64,000 nt of DNA, from assembly GCF_028858725.1 (NCBI RefSeq), contig NC_084759.1:95128362-95192361 (forward strand), read 5' to 3'. The notes below the pieces were generated by a model that did not search any database, was not told the origin of the DNA, and saw only the letters and a program-made list of their open reading frames with translations. Position numbers and translations under genes: made by a program. How positions within the stretch are numbered: position 1 is the stretch's first letter; each line of letters begins with the position of its first letter. The DNA is from Colius striatus (Eukaryota > Chordata > Aves > Coliiformes > Coliidae). This document shows positions 1-12,800 of this stretch, in pieces.

Positions 1-3000
1 TTGCTTTTTAGCAGTGGAGTCTGCAGAGTTCCCTCCCTGTACAAAATTATGTGGAGGATACGATACGATCAGTAATTCTCAAGATCGCTTCTTTCCGCTG
101 GCGCTTCTTTAATGTTTCATATTCCCAAATTCTCATGGAAAATCTAGATTATAAGATAGAAGGTACCAAACACCTACTTCATGTTAATAGGGCAGTAATG
201 CACATAATTATACCCAGTGCTTTACACTCTCTTCCCCTCCAATATTGGCAATGCAGCAGCTGACAATATTGGCATGTTTCCATTGGCATTGCCAGCTACT
301 TGTGCTCAGTGCTGTGCCAGCAGCCCCTGATGTAAAATTAGAACAGTAAGACCACATCCTGCCAGCCTTTGTTTGCTCACCTATTTAGGCAGTGGTTTTC
401 AGCTGAGCCTGAACCATCCACTCCTATAGGGAACAAAGAGGGAACTCTACACAAAGAAGCTGTGCTGTCCAGCACTCCCTGGCATGCAGCAGTAACAGAC
501 CAGCATCAGCAGAGAGCACAACCTCTGTACAGTGGTCACAGGCCACTGCGACCACTGGGGCTGCTCTGGGCAGCATGTACACCAGGGATTTTCTTTGCTG
601 ACAGAAAGCCCCCTACAACACCCCTGTCATTTCTCTGCTCATAGAATATGTGCAATAGAGACTAAAGTCTTAGCTGTAGACAACAGTCGAATGACATGAT
701 GTTTTCACTTACCTGGAGCACCAATAAAATGATCTTACAGTAGAGCCTTCAATTTCAGAAGGTACGAATAATAGCAATCATCTTTACTGGCTATGATCAT
801 TTCCATGGCAATGCTGTTATTTGTCTAGTGCTTTGTGTGTGCCAAGCACTCTGTAAAGAGGAAACAGGACAAAGCTCAAACTATTTATGGTTTGATGACC
901 TGTGTCTGCAGCCTAAGGTAGCACTTCTACAATAATTCCAAAGGCATGCATGTGTACATATGCATACATGTTGATGGAGAAATTGTGGGGTTTGTTTAGT
1001 TTTCAGCCAGATCAAATGCATGGTTTGGCTCAACAGTCAGCCAAATAAATGCTAGCATTGGCAAGCAGAGATGGGAGGAACAAGCACAGTTGAGGAAAAG
1101 CATCAGAGGCAAGGTTAGACCATGTTTTTGGTGGCAGCATTAGCATAGTCTGTGGAACTGCAGTACCAATCATCACTGTAACCTTGTCTTTTTGATGGCT
1201 TAAACTGCTGTGGCACTGTGTCACACCTGCTGCAGAGATGTAAGCAGGACACTCATGAAAGCATTATTGCAGGTGAGTGTGGGCTGCAGAACCGGGGGAC
1301 ATGGTAAGAAAACAACAAGGAAATTACTGTAGTAATGAAACAGAAGTTCAGTTACCTGTAAGAAACAGCAGCTTTGCACTGTGTAGAATTTGTGGTGGAG
1401 CTGTAGACAGCCACACTGGAAAGAACAGTAGAAATTGCAATTAGAAATGCATAAGAAGCAACAAATGTCCTTTAGCAGAGTGCTAAGGCAAAATTTGCCT
1501 TTTTTAACCTTAACTTCCTGGGCTGGCTCTAAACATTTCTAAGTGTTGAAGCTGAGCAAGCCTATTATCAGTATGAAAATGACAAAGGAACTGGAATGCT
1601 TTAAGCTGGGGTTTTTCCTACCTTTCTTGGGCAGGGGGGAAGCATTTGCCACTTTGTAATTCTACCAAAATGAATAATTAAAAATAATGAAATTGTTCCA
1701 TATCATATGGACAATGGTCTTATATCTCACTTTTCTGTAGATAATGTATATCTATCTTTTCATTTTGTCAGGGATAGGAATAGGTCCAGCTATATCTATG
1801 GATAAAATTATAGATATCACACAGCAGATGACTGACAAAGTTTTGAACTGAACCTGTTGAAGTTCTGATAGGTTCGATCCCAGTTTTTCCCATTATGCCA
1901 CCACCGACCACTCTTTAGTATCCATAGAGGCTATTCCAGTTTAAACAGATTCTCTTTGCTTTCTTAAATTTCGCAGGCTGTGTCCACAATGTACTCTGAA
2001 AGGATCCAGGTAACAGGTAGACTTTTTTGTGTTGTATTGCATCCAAAGATCACTCCTTAGTTAGATGATTGCTGAACAACACACCTTTCCAGAAAGCTGT
2101 ATGCTTTCTAATACTAGGTCTTTGTGAACAGATCAGCTCAGCTGTTTTACTATCTGTACTGCACATGTAAGAATGATCCATTTTTTTCTTGCTCTTCAAC
2201 TGCCCTTACAAACAGGTTTGTATACAGGACTTGGGAACAGAATAAGGAAGACTAATATATAATATGTAACTTGGCATTGCATGCTCTGAGACTGGTGTTT
2301 GGAAACAAGGAGAAAGTGAAAAACAATATGTTCTGTGGAATTTTCCTTCAGTATATATTTTATCTGCAGCTGCAGTGTACAGAGGCCAAGTTATTAGAAG
2401 TGAACTGGAAAAGAAGCAATAAAATGCCATTAACTTTAGCACTTTAAAAGTGAAGGATGGAAATGACCCATAAGACCTCTGCTAGAGAAAAACTGCTCCT
2501 TCCAGGACCATGGTAAGTTCACCAAATAGGGAAGAGTAGGGAGCACACGCATCTTACTTCAAGCCTGCCTTTCCGTCTGCTTGACCATGACTTGAGCTTT
2601 GCCTCTCTCCCCTCTCCCACATGGCTCACCATTCCAGTGGGCACTGCTCTGATCCCACCTTTGCCCACCCACAATCTGTGCCAGCGCAGGAAGCCAGCTT
2701 CATGGAGAAAAAAGGAGGGTAGAGGGGGAAAGTGGACCTTCAGAAACAGGCTGCTGAGTTTTCATGGGTGCTTCTCGCAAACAAATGTTACAATACAAGA
2801 AAAGGAGAGGCTTTTCCCCACTGAATATGGATGAGGGATTTAATACAAAGAAAGCCTACTATCAGTAGATGGTTGCAATATTTTCATAAGGATTTGTCCT
2901 TCAGAAATGGATTATACAACTTTTCTTATTACAGGAATGTGAAGATTAAAGTTTCCAAACGCTCTATATTTTTGAGTTGTTGCAATAAATGTGCCAGGAA

Positions 3001-5723
3001 TCTGGGGAGATTTCCAAAATGCATTTTAATCCATAGTAGGCTGAAAGTTGTGCACTGTAAGAAATTTTCATTGTTAGCTGGAAGTAAATATAAATTACTG
3101 AAGAATCAGAAAATCCTGTTCCAACTACTAGCTCATGCAGTATTTCAGTCATACGCATACAGTCTTTTGGAGGGAAGCAAGGCAAAAAGTCTCTGATAAA
3201 CTAGCACTTAATGACACATTTGCAAAATCTATATGTTAGTTTGCATATAGAAAAGCTTTTCCTGAACCTCCTAATCTGCACAAATAGCTTTTCTATATGC
3301 AAACTAGCATCTACAGTATGTACGTACCTACATCCAGGATGGGGCATATGTTGAAATAGATGTGAAAATTGAGACTTAGAATTCTAGAGACCAAGCTGAG
3401 GTCTCCTCTAAAGTTAGTTTTCAGATACTAATTTAAATGTATAAAAGAGAAAAAAATGGGAGTTAATCTTTCTCCCCTCCCCATGCTACTTATTTCAGAG
3501 TTTCCCAACTGCGTTAGATATGCAAGGGTCTGAAAAGAAAGTATTATAGTAGCTAAAGCAGTGCCCAGGCTATGAGTCATACACCAGAGTGCCCGCTCCT
3601 GCGGACTTGTAGCACAAAAGGCTCCGAGGAGGAGGGATAGCACTTTAGCATCCCCCAGCTATTGGGAGGCTGGAGGTGGAGCTGGCTGGTGATAACAGGA
3701 TGAATTGTTTCCATCACATGGTTAATGACTCAGCATCGTTATCCCAAAGTATTTACTTTTTCATCTCTACCAGCTCAACCAGCACACACATTCTTTTCTG
3801 TGGAAGGTAGGCATTAGGGTTTGTAGCCTTTGCTGAGTGAGCATCGTGCATATTTTCCACTGTTGTTTTGCCACCTCTAGGATTGTAAGTCTGCAACTGT
3901 AACACCATTAGAGATTCCCACCGACTTCAGTGAAGCTTGGATCAAGGCTGAAGTGCCCCTCTGTCAATAAATATACCTTTCTCTTCCATGGTAGCAAGGA
4001 GTTTTAACCTAGTTACCTGTTTGCACACAGATTGCTTCTACATGCACACAGGCAGCTGGAAACTCATCACGTAGGTTGACAACGCTGAGAGTACAAAGCA
4101 AACATTGACTACTCTGTTTCTGCATTCTCCAAAACATCAGGAGTTATGCCTCTCCACAACACTAGCAACTGCTGAGTAGAATGGGAGTAATCAGGAGTGG
4201 GAGTAATCAGCATATGTGCAGTATATACTGATATGTAGCTGCTGCAGTCCTTATTCCCTTTAGCTGGTTCCCAAAATAAGAAAGTGATAGTATGTGTAGG
4301 TTTATTTTAAGTATGGCTAGAGCACACATATAGCTGGCTTGTACATAGTCCCCTGCAAATACTGCTTACTCGATGGGAGATATTATGTCACCATGGCCCT
4401 AAATACCTCTGCTTTGCAGACCGAATTCAACCCATAACTTTTGAAAAACACTAACACTTCCAATATATTTTCTGTTGTCAGTGGAGAAGTGTTAATGTGG
4501 ATTTGGGTGCTTCTCTGTATTTACTGCTATCCTGCTGGCTCTCTGTCACTAATGTTCATAAAGACACCCACAACAATGAACAGTGGAGCCTTGCTAATGC
4601 CTCCCACCAGCCACATGGCATGCAGAGCTTAAGGTTGGAAGGTCACATATTCCTTCCTTTTGTTTTTATTCCCCATTTAGTGAAGAACTGTCATGCAAGG
4701 GCACTCAGTTGCCTCTACTGTTTCAACTGGAAGGTCTGTTTCCAGCAGGTGGTACATTCACTCCCTAGTCTTAAAATATTGCCCATCCAGTGCAAAGAAG
4801 ATAAGCCCAATCCTGCACAAAAGTATTTAAAGCAATTGATTGTTGTCATTTAAGTGTTAGGGACGATTCTGCCCCTGCACCTTGCTCCAGTCAGCAAAGA
4901 ACTAACACATTGGGTGTCTCAATTCAGAAAGAGCACAATCATTGAAGATCTGTTTGCACCAGGTATTCTGGTGCCATGGGATGTTCCTTAGTCCTCTTTT
5001 CAGCAACTGATTGCACATTGTATCAAAAGCTGGTTTTGCTGCTGAGGACAATGCATGCACATGCTAACACATGAAATAGCCCATTAGCTATTTTCTAGCT
5101 ACTAAGAGTTATTCAGTGTGCAGTCTGCTATATGAGCAATATCTTCTAGGGCAGGGAGCAGATTTGTTGGCTGGGCAGTCATACTGCATGTAAGGTCACT
5201 ACTTTACACTGAGCTTTTCTACCATCTGTGCTTCTCTGCCCTCTTACTCAGGGGGCAGCCAAAGGCAGAATCCAGCTCTTAATTTAGACCCCAAATGTTA
5301 TATAAAAGTTATTTATTCCAGATGGACTCAGTCCCAGAAGTCAACGTTATAGAAGTTTTGTTAAACTGCCATTTTTACAAATGAAGATTCATCAGTGTCT
5401 CCCCATGTTATCTAGTTGCATTTCCTATTCCCTACTTCTAGGCAAGTACTCAATAACTCAGGTACACACCCAAGAAGTCAGAAGAGCCCCTTTGAACTTA
5501 ACTGGCAGGCTATGTTACTAAGCAAGAAGATGCAGTTTGTGCTTAATTTAAAATTTCCCGAAGGCTGACACTTTCAGTCACCTTGTATGTCAAACAGAAA
5601 CAGCCCAAAGAGACTAGAAAGAGTATCAGCTAAATTATCTCCTGATGAGGAATATTAATAGTCACAGAAATTTGCAGGAAGAAAAGCAAGATGGAAGCCA
5701 GCATCTTCAAAAGCAGCATCTAT
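1..5723. other. Intergenic, no gene found
   Basis: AT-rich single-copy-looking sequence. Open frames are short (at most about 120 codons), overlap on both strands and match no family I know. The only clear structures are a small tandem duplication near 4182-4211 (GAGTAATCAG twice) and the strong hairpin at 3231-3312. Confidence 0.6.
3237..3306. repeat. Hairpin with 21-bp perfect inverted repeat
   Basis: The left arm at 3237-3257 and right arm at 3286-3306 are exact reverse complements over 21 bp, separated by 28 bp. Partial pairing continues outward to about 3231/3312. The arm core is TTTGCATATAGAAAAGC. It could be a small foldback element, a miRNA-like stem or a decayed MITE. No homology is recognised. 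Confidence 0.75.
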
Positions 5724-5823
5724 TGTGACCTAATCTAGGTGAACCTGCTTCTGCAGGGGGATTGGACTAGATGATCTTTAAAGGTCCCTTCCAACCCCTA
5801 CCATTCTATGATTCTATGATTCT
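5724..5823 (+). mobile_element. CR1 LINE fragment, 3' end
   Basis: About 100 bp of the CR1 3' terminus in sense orientation: TGTGACCTAATCTAGG, then the CTGCTTCTGCAGGGG block, the GGTCCCTTCCAACCCC block and the ATTCTATG 8-mer repeated at the extreme 3' end (5803-5823). CR1 is the dominant avian LINE, inserts severely 5'-truncated copies and ends in these 8-mers. Confidence 0.93.
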
Positions 5824-8800
5824 GCATGCCATCAAGCAGGGTTCACTTGAGCCTGACTTTCTGCTGGGCAGCCAGCAATTCCAGATGGTGCTCTGAGAAC
5901 TCATTTGGTCCAAAAATAAAATCTCAGGTACCTCAACTTGGTAACTCTGAAACAAGGAATTCTGAACCACAGTACACTCTTGAAAAGATGGCCCAAAGTC
6001 GGCACATACTTGGGAAGTCTGAGAAACACTAGGAGCGGAAACTTCACCTCCCAGTCCTGTCTTGAAAGGCAAGAGTCATATGCAGACCTGATGGCATGAC
6101 ACACTCTTGTGCTGCCTGATCATGAGCAAGTTTACCAGCAGTCGTAGAAACAATGTGCATAATGGCCATATCCTTGCTTTTGTGGATAAAATCTTGGAAA
6201 GTGAAAGGAGGAATATATCAATTACATGAGCAAATACGGTATTTGTCCTCCCTTTAACCTAATGTTCTTAAGTGTGTGAAAGATTGGCATTAAGGATTGC
6301 CATGGGCCATTTGCTGTAACCCTATTTAGAAAACTTCCTGAAATAAAAGAACAAATTTCAGCTCTTAGATAGAAACCTTCAGGCAAATGAGAATGTAACC
6401 AAATAATAATTTACCACAAACATTGGCTACACTGAGAAATGGATAGTTCAGTGGTTTACTTGACTCACAAAGAGGTTCTGAATGCAAAAAGTCCCCTGAA
6501 GTGCCTGCATTTGGTGAGTGTAACCTCACTGAGGCATCTGAGATCTCGTGATTATTTCCTGCTCAAAGCATAAAAAAAGCCTTGACATATTACTGATAAC
6601 AATGCATGATGGCTGTGGCTAAAAGATGCTTTTTACATACTGAACACCTTACCTGGCAGTACCCACTTTTCGGAGAATTAATCTTGGCCACAGTAAAATA
6701 AAGAAGAAATTCACACATTAAAATCACTTGAAAAAGTAATCACAGGGCTGAAGCATGCATTAACAAACCCAGTGAAAAACAGTGAAGTAGGAAGCCTGCT
6801 AATAGCCTTACAATATCAGACACAACAGGTTGCTAATTTAACAAGCTTCCCTAATACAGGATTTCTTGGCTATTTCCCCCTTAAGTAGGCATTTTTGCCA
6901 GTTTTAGTTCCTCACCAATTTTGTTTCCTCACACTCATTTTTCTGAAATTTTCAACATACTCATTTTCTAGGTTTTTATTTATTTGAGTGTAACAAATCC
7001 ATCTTCACAGTATACATGATTCTTAATCCACCCAGCATGGATTAGAGGTTAGCTCTCTGAATGCACAAGAACTAGAGGACTCTAGAATCTACTCAGGAAG
7101 TCACTGGGTACTATTTAAACTGACTAGATGTCACCTTGATGCTAGGTGTGCCTTCTGTAGAGCCAAGACTTTACCCTACATGTTTTCAGAGGATCATAAA
7201 AAGGTGACTTGGAAGAATCATCCCTACTATGCAAGCCCATTCATGTTATGGTGTGAAAATGTGAGTAGAAAATAAGCCAACTTCTTCACAGTGAGCAGTA
7301 AAACTCTGCTAGTTCAATATGACTATTTTGTTTCCTTTGCACATTGAATGTGCATTTTCCTGGTAATCTTGCTGTACACTATCAGTGAGACAGTGCTGCC
7401 TTGTGCCAGACTCTCCACTGGGACAGTTAGCCAGCAGCAAGTCCTGCTCACACCCCTTGCCTCTGGCACTGGTCAGTAGGACCCGCAGGCTGGAGAGGCA
7501 GGAGCGCAACCCCTCAGGGCAGAAAGGCTGTCAGGGGGTAAAATCAGGACCCTGCTGCAGGAGGCAGAGATGGCCTTTGCAAAAGCAGGGTGAGGTATAA
7601 GGTGAAAGTGCAAAAGCAAGAGGTGAGAAACTGGAACTTTCTGTTCCTCAGACAGGTAAAGAGTTGGTTGAAATAGAGAAAAGGTAATGGGGAGAGGGGT
7701 TCAGGCTGGCCAGGAGCAAGAGGAGGGGAATAGCATTAGGAGCCAGAAGTGAACCTAATGGGAATGGAATTTATTAGCAGATTGTTAATTCATTCACCAG
7801 ATGACAGCAGGTTAGCCTATGTCCACCTACTAACCTGTTCACTGTGCTAAGTACCTGCAGACTTGCACATCACACACAACAGCGTGTGTATTTTTTACTT
7901 GCACAGGTAGGCTTAGCCTATGGACAAGGAGTGGGACATCTTTTTTGCTGGGATCTGGGCCTTCTCTGCTCTGAAATGGATCAGCACCTCTGTCATCTGT
8001 CCAAGTTCAGAAAGCGAGATTCATCTCCAGATGGAGATCATTCAGGTGTTCTGCAACAGGCAGACACTTAAAGGACAACCAAGGTGTCACTCAGAAAGAA
8101 GTACTTGGAAAAGCTTTTGGCACCCAGAACTCTCTATCACATGTAATAGACTTCCTCTTAACTGACCAGGACAATTCTGGAAAGAGGGGTAAATATCCCT
8201 CCTTCTAACAGAAGAGAAGTTGATAACAGAAGGTCTGACATCTACCCATATAAGAAGAATGAGCCCAAACTGATCTTCATTTGCTTCAACAGTGTGTGTA
8301 ATGTTATTGCTATGTCCACTCACTACCCCTGAGCTGCCTCATCATCCTGTTTCTCTTCTTTGCTGGCTCCCAGTCCTTGGAGACACGATGTGATGAAGCA
8401 CACCTACCAACCAGATGCAGGGTTTATTTAAAAGAGATTTATGCTGAAAAAGTACAGCGACCTGCTCAGACACACCCAAGCACAACTGTGTTCTGCAGAG
8501 CTGTCCACTGTTGGCAGAAAGGCAGTGAGGAGGGCTCATATCACTCTCCAGAGCTTTCCGAGAACTGGAAGATCCCAGGAAGATCTCCCTATAAAGAGGG
8601 CTATGTCTCCGTTGACAAACTTGACCGTTGCCCTTCACTGTTATTTTGACTGTGTTAGTAGCTGTAGCAGTGGACCAAAGGCAGACAGAGCATTTAAGGA
8701 TCTTTTCTTTTAAAACCTGTGTCACAGCAATAAAGTCCTTTGATCACTCATCACCCCACTGTTTCCAGCCCTGACAGTAATGGCTATGGAACAGAAGGCA

Positions 8801-9880
8801 GTTCCTTGCTCCAGCTCTTCTCTCTCATGGGAAAGCAGCTACTTTTTCTGCCACAGAAAGTAAGTTTTGGTTTTGAATAAGCAGAGGGGATCACAGCTGT
8901 TGGGGCTACGCTTAACAGGGTATAGCTGTTTTATAAAGATACATTCTTTTCCTGGGTTACTTTCTATTGAAATGGCTTACACCTCCAGTTTGGGTTGTAT
9001 TACATGCTTCTAAGCCACCTAGGCTTGTAATCTGAGACGCTTCTGGTTCAGAGTCAAAAAACCCCTCAAAGATGTAAAGGTTACGAAGGAGAATTTCATG
9101 AAAAGCATCCTTTGGGATTTTCATCTGTCTGGTGATACTGATCCTGGGCCTTCCCTATGTCCAGCAAGCGTGTTTTGGGTTTAGTCAATGCTTTGCATTC
9201 ACATTCAGGACAAGTGGAGTTCAAATTCTTCCCAACAGACTAATTAGGCAAAATATTTAGAAATGCTGTAATTCCATTCATGCTTTTGCCACAACATTTA
9301 GAGAAACAACGACGCTTTTCATATTCAGTGATACCAAGAGCCTCTGACAGCATCTATGCTGGAAAAATACATAGTTCCCCCAATGTACACACACTTATAA
9401 CCAGGTTTTTGTAGCCTTTTATGACAGAAATACCTGCTGCACCAACGGACATGCACCTCAGCATCCAAAATTTGCTCATATGGGCACACCTGAGAAGCCT
9501 TTAATTGGATTCAGAAGAGCTTGCATCTGTTCAATAAAAGAGCAATATCATTTACAGAAGTAGCAGAAAGATAATCAGACACGTTTATTCTCTGCCAAAA
9601 TGGGCAATGTATATTTACAAAGCTTTTGTAGTTCCTTTGTTGTGCATTCTTTCCACACACCATTACAGAAAGATCATGTTAACAGCAGTGGCTGCTGCGT
9701 GGTATCATATTGCCCTTTTATTTTTCCAGATTTTTTTTTTTAAAGCAAGAAAGAAAAGAAAGGAAATCCTGTAAATGTTAAACAAACTATTCTATTTTCA
9801 TTAGGCTGTAACAAAACCATTAAAAACCTACTCATCTGGGGTGGGAAGCATGGGGGTAATACAAATATTCTCCTGCTTTC

Positions 9881-9898
9881 TTTTTTTTTTTTTTTTTT
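9881..9898. repeat. Homopolymer T run (18)
   Basis: Eighteen uninterrupted T residues. No retrocopy-like coding sequence is seen next to it on the reverse strand, so it is called as a simple repeat rather than the poly(A) tail of a retrogene. Confidence 0.9.
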
Positions 9899-12800
9899 GG
9901 ATTAGGACATGTCATGATGAAACCATCACTGCGTCATGATCAGAGTGCTTAAGAGTGCAGTCAGCCAGTTCCAAAAGGGTATAAAAGCTAATGCCCAAGA
10001 GTTTATAGAGTGACAGAGCCAATTCTAGTACTGATTTATTGAAACTCAAATTGGAGCACTTAGATTTCATTTCTGCCAAATGATGTCGTTGGAATGCCTA
10101 GTTATTTTCTCATGCGAATAACTGAAAAAAAAGAAAAGAACGGGGAAAAAAAAAAAAAAACAACCAAAACCAAGCCCTGGAACTCTTAAAATTAAAGGCT
10201 TTCTCTCTTTTTGTTAGGCTGCAACAAAACCAGCACATTTCCTGGTGCTTCTTTTTTTTGCCAGTGCTTTTTAAACCATTAAGGTGTTGTTTGTTTGCTT
10301 TTTTAAACATAAAACCTGATTGGATCTTCTGGGTCCAGGTACATGACACAGCAGGGAGGTGGAGGCTCCTACATTACCCTACTCTGCTCCTGTTCTCCGG
10401 CCGTACCTAATCCTGTAAACACCTTAAACGAAAGCTGGCTTTGGGTTCTGCTATTTGTGCTATCAAGTGGGAAGGCATTTTATTTTTCTGAAATGAAAGA
10501 GCCAATTTATGCCCTTTTATGGACCATTTGAGAACTCACTGCAGTGGAAACTTTTCTGTAATAAAGGTTCCCTTGTTTATGAGGTCTTTGTGTTGCAAGT
10601 TGCAGTACCACTTGTTACACTTAGGGAGCATCCTGTGGCCTCTGGGAAGGAAATCAGACCTTCTCATTCTTTCTCCCCAGGATTCAGTATGGGTTTTCCA
10701 ATGCTCCCTTCAGCCTGCCATCAACTTATTATAAAGTTAATGAAAAATACTTTTTAAACCTAGTTTGTTCCACACGTTGCATGAAACAGTCTTCTTCCAT
10801 ATGAGTAAGTTCATGTTTCTGAAGTAAACAATACCATGGGATCCAATACGGTAAAGCATCTTTTATTTCAAATATGAAACTTCCTGTCACCCGAGGCTTG
10901 ATCACTTTCAGTTGAGAACCACTTACTCCAGCCCCATCCTGCTTATGGGTCTCCCATTTGTTCCCCAAATATCTGAGGTAAGCTGAAAAAGCTATCATTA
11001 AGAGAAGCAATTCTCTTCTCCATTAAAACCAATTCTATCAGTACTAACGCTGCAGTAAAAAGGCAGCCTTTATGCATAAATTTGCTCTGCCAAAGGTATT
11101 CTTGTTCCCTTTTCAGTTTTGAAACGGTGTTTTTGTTTCCAATATACAAAAAGCTTCCTTCACTGCTGAGTGAAAGCCCAACCTGACAACGAAGAAAAGA
11201 AGAAATTTAGTTAACAGGCTCTATCAAGCTTATAATAAAACTACAGAACATGTAAAAAAATGAATGAGAGGGAAAAAAGAGACAAAATAGCTATCTGTCT
11301 ATCTGTCTAATTTTGAAACCTCAAATACTACTTAATACAGCAGTATATGGTAGGTGTTGTTTTTGAAAGGGGAACATAAAATTTCAGACAGTGATATTCT
11401 TTTGACAGTATTATTTAACCACAAATGACAGATAATAATCAACCAAAGGAGATGAGGGTCTCTTAATACCATTAAGCTATGAAGTTGTAGAAATGACAGT
11501 GAAATAATTGTTGCTGTGTTTATTGAGTAGTAGGAGCTAAGCTCCACGTTTCCATGGATATAGAGTTTCCGGTTTACAATTTGGTCTTTTCCTATTTAAA
11601 GATCAATACTGTGCTAAGGAGAAAGCAGGATGCAATTCTGATGTCTAAACATCAATATTCCAAAGCGCTGGGCGGCCTGAGCACACACATACGACCTGAG
11701 AGAGATCCAGACTTCCTCATTCATATGATGCAAAGTGGCTGACAGACCATCCTATCTGCCTGACAGAAGAGCCCTGGCATGTTCACATACATCTCATCCC
11801 TGGTAATAAATCTCCAGGACATCTTTGCTGGTCTTCCAAAAGCATGATTTGGCAAGAGGTGGAGGTGGCTGGGCCAAGGCTTCCTGGGTTTTGTGACTTC
11901 CAAGAAGACATGTGGACTTGCATGGTGTCAGCTATATGTCTCAGTGGCTCTGTGATCACCACTGAGTCAGTCTTTCCCAATGGTGCACCTTCCTGCCACC
12001 TCCTCTTTCCTCACATGTATATTCCCTGTTCCTCTCCGCCTTGGTATCTTTGTGGTCATGCTAGTGTTCGTGTGGCCATGTGGTCACTAGTATAACCATG
12101 AGGATATCAAAGCAGAGGGGAGCATCAACAGGGAATATTCACAGAGGTTCCATGGACTGAGATCAGGATGAAACTGTCCACAGGACAGTACTATGAGTGC
12201 TTTGACTTACTCAGCTTTCCCTAAAGATGGAGTTAAAGAAGAGCCCAATGTTCACTTTTCCTCCACACCTATCCCACATTGGGCAAAATAGACAAGCTCA
12301 TACCAGAGAAGCAAATATCGAGCTATTGCTGGTTCATCTATTCAAGGCTTACAAAATCAGCTGGCATTTGGTCAACAAGGTTATTATTTATGTGTGTATT
12401 TCACATTCAGAGCAGTGCTTTGCCAATAAGTGTAGAGGTGCCACCCCCACTAAGTCAAAAGAGCTCACCAAACAAATTTCATCTCAGAAAAAGGTGTGCC
12501 CCAGACCAAGGAGCTTCCAGGGCTGTAACTATGACACCAGCAGAGACAAACAAGTCATGCAAGAGATAATGAGAAATTGTTATAGAGGATGAAAACAGTT
12601 AGAATTTATGGAGTAGGTGGGCAAAATATACTTTCAGAAAGGGCACTCAATTGGCAGAAAATGGTAAAAAAAGCTGTTTAACATTTAATGGTGGAATTAA
12701 CTTGTGTGGGGGCAGAAGGTAGCTCTGGCTCGCACATTCTTAACTGACCTAAACTCCTGACTCTCAACAGTGCCATTGGTGGGGTATGGCAAGGCTGTCC

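Noticed and set aside
2831-3196. 121-codon frame with an overlapping antisense frame.
   Set aside because: Neither frame resembles a known protein, and the paired open frames look like chance in AT-rich DNA.
9720-10170. T- and A-runs suggesting a processed retrogene tail.
   Set aside because: No gene-like sequence abuts the runs in either orientation, and no target duplication is visible.
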